From an uncultured Algibacter sp. (GTDB lineage Bacteria; Bacteroidota; Bacteroidia; Flavobacteriales; Flavobacteriaceae): a stretch of 64,000 nucleotides of DNA. This document shows, piece after piece, positions 53,121 to 62,220 of this stretch (the first letter of the stretch is position 1; each line of letters opens with the position of its first letter). Position numbers and translations under genes: made by a program. The stretch is taken from the NCBI RefSeq assembly GCF_947495675.1, contig NZ_CANLZX010000001.1, positions 248,001 through 312,000 of the forward strand, read 5' to 3'. The notes below the pieces were generated by a model that had not been told where the DNA came from, ran no database searches, and saw only the letters and a program-made list of their open reading frames with translations.

Positions 53121-55946
53121 TTAGAATTTATAAGAGTAACCTATAGAAAACTCTGTGCCTGGTTCTCTTAATGAAAATATTTGGTCTTGAGCTTTAAATG
53201 ATTGGTAAACACTTTCTCTTTCAGCGCCTAATATGTTAGATATTTTTATATCTATTGAAGATTTTTTGTTTTCTCCAAACGCTTTATTTAACGTAAAGTT
53301 TAAACTTTCAAAAGGTTTTGTAAATACATCTGGAACACCACCTAAACCTACAACTTCTAAAGTTTTACCTTGCATATTAAAGAATAAACCAGTTTGTAAA
53401 CCTATTTCTTTATTTGCGTAATTTAAGCTAGTGTTTATTAAGAAAGGCGATTGCCCTTGTAGGTTACGTTTCCTATCAATAGTTTCGCCATCTCTAGCAT
53501 TTGCCTCTCTTGAGAAAAATTCTTCATCAGACATTGTTAATTCAGACTCTGTAACAGATACATTTAAAGTAAACTTTAAGTTGTTTAAATTTTCTGAGAT
53601 AAAACCTAAATGTTTTCTAAATTCAAATTCTGCTCCATATACTTTTGCACTACCTAAATTACCAATGGTAAGTTGAGTAGGTGCCGAGGCAAAGAATGAT
53701 TTTTCAAGTGGATCTGTAAAGTCTTTGAAAAAACCACTTATGGCAAACATTTGACCTTCATCACCAAAGTTTTCATATCTTAAATCGAAGTTATTTACAT
53801 AGGTTGGCTTTAAGTTAATGTTACCTATAAATAACCTGTCTGTAATAGGGTCGAAAATTTGAGATAAAGATGCCTCTTTAAAAGAAGGTCTTGCAGTAGT
53901 TTTATAGTATGATGATCTTATATTAGAATCATCACTTACAGCGTAAATTACATTTGCTGAAGGAAACAAATCGTATTCATCTAACACCTTAAACCTATCA
54001 TATAAATCTGCACCATCTTGCCCTGTGTAATACGAAGTGAAAGATTCAGCTCTTAAACCTAAAATAGTTTTAAGTTTTTCGCTAATATTAAACTCATTTG
54101 AGATATAAGTAGAAGCAATGTGTTGCTCACCTTCGTATGCATCGTTAGGGTTAAATATATCAACAGAAATAAGATAGGTGCCACTTCTGTTATCTCTACT
54201 CCAAATATTTTCTGGTAATAATAGATTATCTGGGTTACCATTGGCAACTGGCGTTCCGTTATTATCAAAAGTCCAATCATCAACACTAAAATCTCTAAAC
54301 TTATAAGTGTATCCACCACCAAATTTTACTTTAGCAGGTTTTCCAAATAGTTCGTATTTTTTATTAAAATCAAATTTAGTTGCCCAGTTTTCTTCTTGTA
54401 AAAAACGCCAAATTCTAATAGGGAATGTTGCAGCAGATGCGCTTATAAAAAATTCTCCTGTTTGAGATTCTTGTAAAGGTGTAACTCTGTGGTCTTTATC
54501 ATGTACTTTAGAGAATGTTGGGGCTAACTTCCAGTTAAAATTCCAATCGTTTTTAGCACCAAAAGAATGTATACCGTTAATAAGTAAATTAGTAACAGAA
54601 CGCTCTGTATAAGCAAGAGCATCTTTTGTTAATGGCTCAAAACCAGAACCAGAACCAGAACCACCCTGTGCTATATTTTGATTAAAAATACCTCCTGATG
54701 ATTCACCATTTTGAATGTGAAGTAAATTTACTTTATACTTTGAGTTTTGAGTTTTAAAGGTAAGACCTAATAAACCATTTAAAAGTATATTGTTTGTGCC
54801 TTCTCTACCAGTTGAAAATCTATCGGCAACAAGTTCGTTATTAGAAGTATTATTAGCATCAATAGAATACGCACCATCAATACGGTTTTCATAAAATGTT
54901 GTACTGTTTTTGTATGATAATGAAGCTAAATATCCAAATTTATTGTTATCGCCTACAGTAAATTGGTCGCCTATAGTAAGTCCTAAATCGAAATTAGGAT
55001 TACTTGTGCTTTCCTTGGCTCTTAATTCTTTATTATAACGACCAGTTAATGTTGTTAGTAAACCTCTATTTTCAAAAGTACCAGGAATAGGTTGGTATCT
55101 ATTAATTGGTACATCTCTTGTACCGTTATCATATCCAAAAAAGTCAGTATCACTTGCTGTTCCATTTAAATAATTGTCTTTACCATGCATACTTGGATTG
55201 TAACCTGCACCAAGAGAGATAGACGCTTCAAATTTAGTTGGAAAATCTTTTGTAACAATATCAACTACACCACCTGTAAAATCGGCTGGGTATTCTGCTG
55301 CAGCAGATTTAACTACAATAATATTATCTAATATATTTGTTGGAAAAATGTCCATCTGAATAGTATTTCTATCAGGATCTAAACCAGGAATATCAACACC
55401 ATTTAAAGTAGATTTAGTATATCGATCTCCAAGACCTCTTACATACACATATTTTCCTCCTTCAACAGATACACCAGGAACACTTTTTACTGCGCTTGCA
55501 AGATTTCCTGCGCCACTAGATTTAATACTTTGGGCAGATAAACCATCTAGAAGTGTTACAGATTTTTTTTGAATACTTAGTACGGCTTCTTCTGTATTTC
55601 GCTTAATACTTGTTGTAATAACAACTTCATCTAACGAGTTTGATGCTAAAACAACATCTAAATCAACTACTTGCCCCGATTTAATTATTATATCACTTAT
55701 TTCTTTAGATTCGTAACCAACAAAAGAAAAGATAATGGTGTAAGTTCCTTCATCTAGTGATAACTGGTATTTTCCATCAAAATCAGAAGTTGTTCCTATG
55801 GTAGTTCCTTTTACTAAAACATTAGCAAATGCCATTGGTTCATTATTGTATTCACCATCAAGTATGTTCCCAGCAAGTGTTCCTTGTGCTGATAGGTTTA
55901 AAATTGAACCAAATATTAGGGTAAGAACTATATAAATATTTTTCAT
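53121..55946 (-). CDS. TonB-dependent outer-membrane receptor with CarboxypepD_reg domain
   Basis: 941 residues from the ATG at 55946, which begins the signal peptide MKNIYIVLTLIFGSILNLSA; an ATG 11 codons earlier is less likely. Residues about 22-105 are a CarboxypepD_reg-like domain (TLAGNILDGEYNNEPMAFAN). The plug (about 120-230) contains LASAVKSVPGVSVEGGKYVY, VRGLGDRYTKSTLNGVDIPG and AEYPADFTGGVVDI. The rest is the barrel, ending TEFSIGYSYKF. It imports an unknown ligand. It follows a beta-helix lipoprotein in the same unit, which may act as its surface partner in place of SusD. Confidence 0.9.
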   Translation of the reverse strand: MKNIYIVLTLIFGSILNLSAQGTLAGNILDGEYNNEPMAFANVLVKGTTIGTTSDFDGKYQLSLDEGTYTIIFSFVGYESKEISDIIIKSGQVVDLDVVLASNSLDEVVITTSIKRNTEEAVLSIQKKSVTLLDGLSAQSIKSSGAGNLASAVKSVPGVSVEGGKYVYVRGLGDRYTKSTLNGVDIPGLDPDRNTIQMDIFPTNILDNIIVVKSAAAEYPADFTGGVVDIVTKDFPTKFEASISLGAGYNPSMHGKDNYLNGTASDTDFFGYDNGTRDVPINRYQPIPGTFENRGLLTTLTGRYNKELRAKESTSNPNFDLGLTIGDQFTVGDNNKFGYLASLSYKNSTTFYENRIDGAYSIDANNTSNNELVADRFSTGREGTNNILLNGLLGLTFKTQNSKYKVNLLHIQNGESSGGIFNQNIAQGGSGSGSGFEPLTKDALAYTERSVTNLLINGIHSFGAKNDWNFNWKLAPTFSKVHDKDHRVTPLQESQTGEFFISASAATFPIRIWRFLQEENWATKFDFNKKYELFGKPAKVKFGGGYTYKFRDFSVDDWTFDNNGTPVANGNPDNLLLPENIWSRDNRSGTYLISVDIFNPNDAYEGEQHIASTYISNEFNISEKLKTILGLRAESFTSYYTGQDGADLYDRFKVLDEYDLFPSANVIYAVSDDSNIRSSYYKTTARPSFKEASLSQIFDPITDRLFIGNINLKPTYVNNFDLRYENFGDEGQMFAISGFFKDFTDPLEKSFFASAPTQLTIGNLGSAKVYGAEFEFRKHLGFISENLNNLKFTLNVSVTESELTMSDEEFFSREANARDGETIDRKRNLQGQSPFLINTSLNYANKEIGLQTGLFFNMQGKTLEVVGLGGVPDVFTKPFESLNFTLNKAFGENKKSSIDIKISNILGAERESVYQSFKAQDQIFSLREPGTEFSIGYSYKF

Positions 55947-56028
55947 ATATATAATTTGTAAACTACTGCTTACATACAAGTATGCAAGCAGTAGTTTTAT
56001 AAGTACTTTGTTGTTTTTTTATGATTCA

Positions 56029-57297
56029 TTAGAATCCTAATCCACCAGCTGTGTTTGCGTATGTCCAACTAAGGTTTGCAGTATTTGCACCAACAGTTGC
56101 AGCTCCTTTAGTAACAGCAGTTGCTTCAGAACCAAAACCTGTAACAGTAACAGATTCTGCTTTATTTACAAAAATATCTTCTACTGCAGTAACACCAGTT
56201 GGTAATACTATTTGCCAATTAGAAAAAGTTAATAAACCATTATTATAGTTAGTAGCAACACCATCATTATCTAACTCAACATCAGATTCTGCTTTAAAAT
56301 TGTAAGCGTATATATTATTAGTTGCTCCCATAGCACCACTTCTGTAATCTGCGTATTCACCGTTAGATGTAACGCTATTTCCAATAATAGTAGCATTTTG
56401 TAACATGAAAGAACCAGTAGAAGTTCCTTCTGGGCCGTCAATTTCAAATGCATGATCAGAAGCTTCACCTAAAACTACAACGGCATTATCAATGGTTCCA
56501 GAGTAAGCTTGGTCAATATCTAAAGCATCATCACCTTGTGCCCAAACCAGTAAGTTAGAAGCGTTAACAGTACCTCCAAAAAACTCAATACCATCATCAA
56601 CGTTTGCAATAACTTCAATGTTATCTATAATAGTTTTGTTACCAACACCACCAAGAGTTAAACCGTTAATTTCATTTCCTTCTCCAATTAATGCACCACC
56701 ATGGCGGATAGAAATATATTTAAGGATTCCAGAATCATCATCTGCAACAGTTCCGCCATATAAGCCAAAAGTATCATCAGCTGGTATTCCTTCTATTTGA
56801 ACTTCAACTAAATCTCCTTTAAAAGATCCAGGTGCATTACCTAATATTATTAAACCTCCCCATAACCCTCTGTTAGTTTCATCTAAATTGGTTCCTGCAG
56901 TTTGTCCAGGAGTAATATTATCACTAGAAGATGTAAATATAATAGGACTGTTAGCTGTACCAACAGCATTAATTTTACCGCCTCTTGCAACTATAAGAGC
57001 AGAAGCTAAAGATCCAGTTCCCGGTTTACCTTTAATAATAGTACCAGCCTCAATAGTTAATGTAACACCAGATTCAACTACAACTTTTTGGTTTAATTCG
57101 TATACTTTATCGTTTGTCCAATTTGTATCTGCAGCAATTGCCCCAGTTACAGCAACTGTTTCATAATCACCATCAGTTCCGTCTCCATTTTGTATTATAG
57201 TTATTTCTTCTATAATAATAGGTGTGTCATCATCTTTAAAACATCCTGTAAATACTAAAGAAGAGGCTATTAATAAAGTTAAAAATAATTTTCTCAT
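56029..57297 (-). CDS. Beta-helix lipoprotein paired with the TonB receptor
   Basis: 422 residues. The lipobox is VFTGC (Cys19). The N-terminal linker is acidic (DDDTPIIIEEITII). The rest has the repeats of a right-handed beta-helix: VESGVTLTIEAGTIIKGKPG, LIVARGGKINAVGTANSPII, NRGLWGGLIILGNAPGSFKG and DDGIEFFGGTVNASNLLVWA. The fold occurs in carbohydrate-active and adhesive proteins, but no catalytic site is evident. It starts 82 bp upstream of the TonB receptor. A surface-exposed ligand-capturing partner is the most likely role. The ligand is unknown; phosphate-related uptake is inferred only from the neighbourhood. Confidence 0.75.
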   Translation of the reverse strand: MRKLFLTLLIASSLVFTGCFKDDDTPIIIEEITIIQNGDGTDGDYETVAVTGAIAADTNWTNDKVYELNQKVVVESGVTLTIEAGTIIKGKPGTGSLASALIVARGGKINAVGTANSPIIFTSSSDNITPGQTAGTNLDETNRGLWGGLIILGNAPGSFKGDLVEVQIEGIPADDTFGLYGGTVADDDSGILKYISIRHGGALIGEGNEINGLTLGGVGNKTIIDNIEVIANVDDGIEFFGGTVNASNLLVWAQGDDALDIDQAYSGTIDNAVVVLGEASDHAFEIDGPEGTSTGSFMLQNATIIGNSVTSNGEYADYRSGAMGATNNIYAYNFKAESDVELDNDGVATNYNNGLLTFSNWQIVLPTGVTAVEDIFVNKAESVTVTGFGSEATAVTKGAATVGANTANLSWTYANTAGGLGF

Positions 57298-57612
57298 GAG
57301 TTTAATTTTAAAATATTATTGGTTATAATTTTTTGATTTAATTCTTTCGGCAAAGAAACTACTGTTATGTGTTTTTAGTGTTACCTTAGGATTAAAGAAC
57401 CGTAATAAAAGCGTTAGGATATTGTTAACTAAAACAGAAAATTTTTAAATGTTCATTACATTTAGTTAACATTAAAATTTAAAACTAGTTCACTACAAAA
57501 TGCTATATATACTGAGTTAAACTTTTTGTATTTACTTATTTTAAAGCATAAAAAAAGCAGCTTACAAAATATATGTAAGCTGCTTTTTAAATAAGTATAT
57601 GTTACTAACTAA
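57298..57612. promoter_or_regulatory. Promoter region of the beta-helix/TonB unit
   Basis: 315 bp without a gene. It holds the terminator of the upstream small gene (57552-57588). A near -7 box on the - strand (TTTCTTTG, 57351-57358, one mismatch to TAnnTTTG) lies 53 bp before the lipoprotein ATG. I see nothing else. Confidence 0.4.
57552..57588 (-). terminator. Terminator of the lone CarboxypepD_reg gene
   Basis: AAAAAGCAGCTTACA/TGTAAGCTGCTTTTT gives a 15-bp stem with a 7-nt loop and a T-run, 25 bp after the stop. Confidence 0.85.
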
Positions 57613-57993
57613 TTAATTATTAATTGTAGATGATGAATTATTATCTGCACTAGCTATTGTAGCAACTAAATCTTCTAAAGATATGGTGCTAGGTTCAAGC
57701 ATTAATTTAATATTAGCAGTATTTGATACTAAAGTAATTTTATATTCTTTAGTTTCATAGCCAACAAAACTAGTTACCAAAGTGTATTCACCATGTTTTA
57801 AGTTCTCGAATTTAAAATAACCTTTTTCATCAGATAAAACTTTTACTCCAGTTTCTTTAATTAAAACTTCTGCAAAAATTAAAGGTTCGTTGTTAGATTC
57901 AAAATCTAATAAGTTACCACTTATAGTTCCGGTCTCTTGTGCAAAAGACAAGGTAGAAATAAAAAAGACGGCTAAGTATATAATGTGTTTCAT
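57613..57993 (-). CDS. Stand-alone CarboxypepD_reg-like domain protein
   Basis: 126 residues. A signal peptide (about 1-18, ending SFAQ) and one CarboxypepD_reg beta-sandwich (ISGNLLDFESNNEPLIFAEV, LVTSFVGYETKEYKI), then a Ser/Asn-rich tail ending SSTINN. It closely resembles the N-terminal domain of the TonB receptor at 53121, including the SFVGYE motif, but stops where that protein continues into LDEVVIT and the plug. It is therefore a separate periplasmic domain or a shortened paralogue. It has its own terminator, and no barrel fragment follows. Confidence 0.7.
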   Translation of the reverse strand: MKHIIYLAVFFISTLSFAQETGTISGNLLDFESNNEPLIFAEVLIKETGVKVLSDEKGYFKFENLKHGEYTLVTSFVGYETKEYKITLVSNTANIKLMLEPSTISLEDLVATIASADNNSSSTINN

Positions 57994-58152
57994 TTATTAT
58001 TCTTAATTACTTTACAAAAATACACTTAGACAACATAAAAGTGTGTTACCAAATTATTAAACAACCATGATTAAAAGGTTACCTTAATGTTAAGCGATTT
58101 AGCAAGACATTTTTTACTTAATTTATTATCTTGCCACAACTAAAATAAGATT

Positions 58153-59493
58153 ATGAACTGGGAGCAACTACTATCCTTAAAGCGCTTTGGCGACACCCAT
58201 AAACGTATACGTAAAGAACAAGACGAAACTCGTTTAGGTTTCGAGGTAGATTATGATCGTGTTATTTTCTCATCAGAGTTTAGGAGCCTTCAAGACAAAA
58301 CCCAAGTTATCCCATTATCCGAAACAGATTTTGTACACACACGCTTAACCCACAGTTTAGAAGTTAGTGTTGTTGGGCGCTCATTAGGTAGGCGTGTTGG
58401 TCAAAAATTATTAGAAAAACATCCGCATTTAAAAAGTACATTAGGTTATCAAGCTAACGATTTTGGAGCCATAGTAGCTGCTTCTGCTTTGGCACACGAT
58501 ATTGGAAATCCACCATTTGGGCACTCAGGAGAAAAAGCTATAGGCGAGTTTTTTAAAACAGGAAATGGTAAACAATTTAAAACTCAATTAACAGAAAAAG
58601 AATATCAAGATTTATGTGATTTTGAAGGTAATGCCAATGGTTTTAAAATTTTAACCGAGAGTAGAGCAGGACGTGACGGCGGATTACGATTAAGTTACGC
58701 CACACTTGGTGCATTTATGAAATACCCAAAAGAGTCATTGCCAAAAAAACCAACAAATCATATAGCCGATAAAAAATACGGCTTTTTTCAATCAGAAAAA
58801 GATGCCTTTCAAGATGTGGCAAACGAGTTAGGATTAGCCAAAAGAAGCGATAAGCACATAAGTTACTCTAGGCACCCATTAGCATATTTGGTAGAAGCTG
58901 CCGATGATATTTGCTATACTATCATAGATTTTGAAGATGGTATAAACCTTGGGCTTATTCAAGAAGAATTCGCCTTAGAATATTTATCTAAAATTATTAG
59001 AGATAACATAAAACCAGAAAACTATTATGCACTCTCTACCAAACAAGATCGTGTAGGGTATTTACGTGCTTTAGCTATTGGCTCGTTAATTAACGAAGCT
59101 GTCGATATTTTTATGAAATATGAAGATGCCATATTAAACGGTAATTTCGATTGTGCGTTACTTGATAAAAGTAAATACGACGCACAAATAAAAGACATCA
59201 TTAAAATAAGTATAGATAATATATATCAATCTGCAGAGGTAGTCGATAAAGAAATTGCAGGTTATGGTGTTATAAATACACTATTAAACACCTACACAAA
59301 TGCCGTAAATAACAGCTTTAATAATACAGCTTCAAATTACGATGCCCTTATTTTAAAAGGGCTTCCAAAAACTATTAAAACAGATAATTCTAGTCTATAT
59401 AGCCGTTTATCAAGCGTATGTTATTACGTGTCTTTACTTTCAGATAGTAAGGCGATATTAGATTATAAAAAGATAAAAGGCATTAGTTTTTAA
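58153..59493 (+). CDS. dgt: dGTPase / dNTP triphosphohydrolase
   Basis: 446 residues. HD-domain metal ligands: FVHTRLTHSLEVSVVGRSLG, then AHDIGNPPFGHSGEKAIGEF (His-Asp) and YLVEAADDICYTIIDFEDGI. The N-terminal RFGDTHKRIRKEQDETRLGF is typical of Dgt. It cleaves dNTPs to deoxynucleosides and tripolyphosphate and thus balances pools against the ribonucleotide reductase at 41.6 kb. Some homologues act in antiphage defence, but nothing in the context suggests that here. Repeat copy D begins 10 bp after the stop. Confidence 0.92.
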   Translation: MNWEQLLSLKRFGDTHKRIRKEQDETRLGFEVDYDRVIFSSEFRSLQDKTQVIPLSETDFVHTRLTHSLEVSVVGRSLGRRVGQKLLEKHPHLKSTLGYQANDFGAIVAASALAHDIGNPPFGHSGEKAIGEFFKTGNGKQFKTQLTEKEYQDLCDFEGNANGFKILTESRAGRDGGLRLSYATLGAFMKYPKESLPKKPTNHIADKKYGFFQSEKDAFQDVANELGLAKRSDKHISYSRHPLAYLVEAADDICYTIIDFEDGINLGLIQEEFALEYLSKIIRDNIKPENYYALSTKQDRVGYLRALAIGSLINEAVDIFMKYEDAILNGNFDCALLDKSKYDAQIKDIIKISIDNIYQSAEVVDKEIAGYGVINTLLNTYTNAVNNSFNNTASNYDALILKGLPKTIKTDNSSLYSRLSSVCYYVSLLSDSKAILDYKKIKGISF

Positions 59494-59503
59494 AAAATAA
59501 TTT

Positions 59504-59585
59504 GGGCGTTACCCAAGGGTCGGGCTTTCGGCAGTCGCTCCCTCCTTTGTCGGGGAGCTTCAACAAATGCCTCAATCCCTAACGC
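59504..59585 (+). repeat. Palindromic intergenic repeat, copy D (forward)
   Basis: 82 bp, head GGGCGTTACCCAAGGGTCGG, tail CAATCCCTAACGC. The interior differs from copies A and B, but it has its own hairpin, GCTCCC/GGGGAGC. It starts 10 bp after the dgt stop. Confidence 0.85.
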
Positions 59586-59626
59586 ACTTATTAGCAAGCG
59601 TATTTTTTTACAATAAAGTATTTTTT

Positions 59627-61384
59627 TTATTTGAGAAAACTACTAAAAATAGCTATTAAACTCTTAACATCCAACCCTACCGATTCTTGAAGTTTATTCA
59701 CACTACCATGTTCTATAAAACTATCAGGTATACCTATTGTTTTAATAGTGTTTTTATAATTATTTATAGTGGCAAACTCTAAAACAGCACTTCCAAAACC
59801 ACCCATTAAGCTATTGTCTTCAATAGTAATAACAGTATTGTAAGTTTTAAAAATATTGTGAAGCAAGTTTTCATCCAACGGTTTTACAAAACGCATATCG
59901 TAATGCGAAACGCTTAAGTTTTCAATAGCTTCTGTAACATTTTTAGCAATAGCACCTATACTTAAAATAGCAAGTTTGTTACCTTTTTTTAAAGCCAGAC
60001 CTCTGCCAATTTCAATTTTAGAGAACGGTTGTTTCCAATCTATAGTAACACCGCGTCCTCTTGGGTAGCGAATAGCCATAGGATATTCTAAACCTAATTG
60101 GGCAGTATACATAATGTTGCGTAACTCAATTTCGTTTCTTGGCGCAAATATAATTAGGTTGGGTATACAACGTAAATAACTTAAATCGAAAACACCATGG
60201 TGTGTCGCACCATCTTCACCTACCAAACCAGCTCGATCTAAACAAAAAATAACCGGTAGTTTTTGTATAGCAACATCATGAATAATCTGGTCGTAAGCCC
60301 GTTGTAAAAACGTAGAATAGATATTACAAAATGGTATTAAACCTTGTATAGCCATACCAGCAGCTAAGGTTACAGCGTGTTGTTCTGCAATACCAACATC
60401 AAAAGCGCGATCTGGAATTTCTTCCATCATGTATTTTAATGAGCTTCCTGTTGGCATGGCAGGAGTAATGCCTACAATATTTTTATTTTGTTTAGCTAAT
60501 TCAACAATAGTATGTCCAAATACATCTTGATATTTTGGAGCTTGTATTGTTGAAGTTTTAATTTGTAAATCTCCAGTTTTAGCATCAAATCTCCCTGGTG
60601 CATGGTATTTTACTTGGTCAACTTCGGCTTGTTTTAACCCTTTACCTTTTGTAGTTATAACATGTAATAGTTTTGGGCCTTTTACTGTTTTTAAGCGCTC
60701 TAATTCTGAAATTAAAATACCTAAATCATGACCGTCTATAGGTCCGGAATAATCAAAATTTAAAGCTTCAAAAATATTATCTTGTTTTTGAGTGCCTTTT
60801 TTTACGTTGGTTAAATACTGTTTAAGCGCTCCTACACTTGGGTCTATACCAATAGCATTGTCGTTTAAAATAACTAGTAAATTAGCATCGGTAACACCTG
60901 CATGATTTAAACCTTCAAAAGCCATCCCGCTAGCAATTGAAGCATCTCCAATTACGGCAATATGTTGTTTGTTTTCTCCTTTTAATTGTGAGGCAATAGC
61001 CATGCCTAAGGCTGCAGATATTGATGTGGAAGAGTGCCCCACACCAAATGCATCGTATATACTTTCATTGCGTTTTGGGAATCCACTTATTCCTTCAAAT
61101 TCTCGGTTGGTGTGAAAATTTTCTTGTCTACCTGTTAAAATTTTATGTCCGTATGCTTGATGTCCAACATCCCAAATAAGTTCGTCAATTGGTGTGTTAA
61201 AAACGTAATGTAAGGCTATTGTGAGTTCAACTACACCAAGACTAGCGCCTAAATGGCCTTCTTTGGTAGCAACAATATTAATAATAAATTCACGTAACTC
61301 TTGTGCAAGTTGCGGTAAGTCTTTTTGATTTAAAAGACGGAGTTCTTTAGGTGAACTAATTTGTTTTAATAGACTTTTTTGCAC
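59627..61384 (-). CDS. dxs: 1-deoxy-D-xylulose-5-phosphate synthase
   Basis: 585 residues from a GTG at 61384 (reading MQKSLLKQISSPKELRLL). A TTG five codons upstream is the alternative; there is no ATG. Thiamin-diphosphate motif: GDASIASGMAFEGLNHAG with the Asn in ILNDNAIGIDPSVG. Other motifs are GHSSTSISAALGMA, the transketolase EQHAVTLAAGMAIQG and a C-terminal domain with DNSLMGGFGSAV. It condenses pyruvate and glyceraldehyde-3-phosphate for the non-mevalonate isoprenoid pathway. It is 40 bp from the divergent tadA. Confidence 0.93.
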   Translation of the reverse strand: MQKSLLKQISSPKELRLLNQKDLPQLAQELREFIINIVATKEGHLGASLGVVELTIALHYVFNTPIDELIWDVGHQAYGHKILTGRQENFHTNREFEGISGFPKRNESIYDAFGVGHSSTSISAALGMAIASQLKGENKQHIAVIGDASIASGMAFEGLNHAGVTDANLLVILNDNAIGIDPSVGALKQYLTNVKKGTQKQDNIFEALNFDYSGPIDGHDLGILISELERLKTVKGPKLLHVITTKGKGLKQAEVDQVKYHAPGRFDAKTGDLQIKTSTIQAPKYQDVFGHTIVELAKQNKNIVGITPAMPTGSSLKYMMEEIPDRAFDVGIAEQHAVTLAAGMAIQGLIPFCNIYSTFLQRAYDQIIHDVAIQKLPVIFCLDRAGLVGEDGATHHGVFDLSYLRCIPNLIIFAPRNEIELRNIMYTAQLGLEYPMAIRYPRGRGVTIDWKQPFSKIEIGRGLALKKGNKLAILSIGAIAKNVTEAIENLSVSHYDMRFVKPLDENLLHNIFKTYNTVITIEDNSLMGGFGSAVLEFATINNYKNTIKTIGIPDSFIEHGSVNKLQESVGLDVKSLIAIFSSFLK

Positions 61385-61410
61385 AAAGCAAAAGTACAAG
61401 AATGAATTTG

Positions 61411-61418
61411 TATTTTTG
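61411..61418 (+). promoter_or_regulatory. -7 box of tadA, close to its start codon
   Basis: TATTTTTG matches TAnnTTTG exactly and ends 5 bp before the tadA ATG at 61424. Transcription starting about 6 bp after the box would begin at or next to the ATG, giving a leaderless or nearly leaderless mRNA. Confidence 0.45.
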
Positions 61419-61423
61419 CTATT

Positions 61424-61873
61424 ATGATAGAACCTTTTGATGATACCTATTTTATGAAGAAAGCGCTACAGGAGGCTGAAGTTGCTTTTGATCAAGGAGA
61501 AATTCCTGTTGGCGCTGTAATTACTATTGATAATAGAATTATTGCACGCGGACATAATTTAACAGAAACCTTAACCGATGTTACGGCACATGCTGAAATG
61601 CAAGCCATTACTGCGGCATCTAATTTTTTGGGTGGTAAGTATCTTCAAAAATGCACTTTGTATGTTACGCTCGAGCCTTGCCAAATGTGTGCGGGTGCGT
61701 TGTATTGGAGCCAAATATCTAAAATAGTTTATGGTGCCAGAGATGAAGCTCGTGGTTGTATTAATTTAAAAACCAAGTTGCATCCTAAAACGACTATCTC
61801 TGGTGGTGTTTTAGCTGATGAAGCTTCGGCTTTAATGAAACGTTTTTTTGTTGAAAAACGGAATTTAAATTAA
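61424..61873 (+). CDS. tadA: tRNA adenosine deaminase
   Basis: 149 residues. Zinc and catalytic motifs are VTAHAEMQAITAAS (His-Ala-Glu) and TLEPCQMCAGALYWSQ (Pro-Cys-x2-Cys), with the C-terminal VLADEASALMKRFF. FDDTYFMKKALQEAEVAFDQ is the expected start. It deaminates A34 of tRNA-Arg to inosine. A downstream ATG (61454) would truncate the conserved N-terminus. It shares a 39-bp divergent promoter with dxs. Repeat copy E follows the stop. Confidence 0.92.
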   Translation: MIEPFDDTYFMKKALQEAEVAFDQGEIPVGAVITIDNRIIARGHNLTETLTDVTAHAEMQAITAASNFLGGKYLQKCTLYVTLEPCQMCAGALYWSQISKIVYGARDEARGCINLKTKLHPKTTISGGVLADEASALMKRFFVEKRNLN

Positions 61874-61886
61874 AAGTGTAATTATT

Positions 61887-61968
61887 GCGTTAGGGATTGC
61901 AGAGGAAATCCTTTTTTAAGGCACGAAAAAAAGATTGTAACGAAAAGCCCGACCCTTGTGGTAACGCC
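61887..61968 (-). repeat. Palindromic intergenic repeat, copy E (reverse)
   Basis: 82 bp on the - strand, head GGCGTTACCACAAGGGTCGG, tail GCAATCCCTAACGC. The head faces the stop of the - strand gene at 61975 (7 bp away) and the tail faces the tadA stop (13 bp). It shares GGGCTTTTCGTTACAATC with copy C. Confidence 0.85.
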
Positions 61969-61974
61969 TAAATA

Positions 61975-62211
61975 TTAATATTTTTTACGCTTTTGGTTTT
62001 CGCGCATTTTATCTAAATTTTCTTTGGTAAGCATGTAATCTTTCATGTTTTTGTCTTTCCAATGGTGGTAAGTAAATAATGGAAAGACTATTAAAAATAA
62101 CCCTGTTACCCCAAAACCAATAAGTTTTTGAGAATACTTAACTTCTAGAGTAAACCCTAAAATAATGCTTGTAAAGGCAGCAATTGCTAATATGTAAATA
62201 GCGTATTTCAT
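61975..62211 (-). CDS. Small two-helix membrane protein downstream of the ClC gene
   Basis: 78 residues, two membrane helices (about 3-24 and 33-52) and a basic C-terminal tail (NLDKMRENQKRKKY). No family was recognised beyond a resemblance to short flavobacterial membrane proteins. It starts 9 bp after the ClC stop on the same strand, so it is probably translated from the same mRNA. Confidence 0.65.
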   Translation of the reverse strand: MKYAIYILAIAAFTSIILGFTLEVKYSQKLIGFGVTGLFLIVFPLFTYHHWKDKNMKDYMLTKENLDKMRENQKRKKY

Positions 62212-62220
62212 GTGTTTTTA

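Noticed and set aside
53121..55946. Open frames on the opposite strand of the TonB receptor and of other long genes
   Set aside because: They lie wholly inside well-supported genes, lack recognisable motifs and follow from codon bias of the real gene.
58153..59493. dGTPase as an antiphage defence gene
   Set aside because: No defence genes or mobile-element genes are near; dNTP pool balance is sufficient to explain it.
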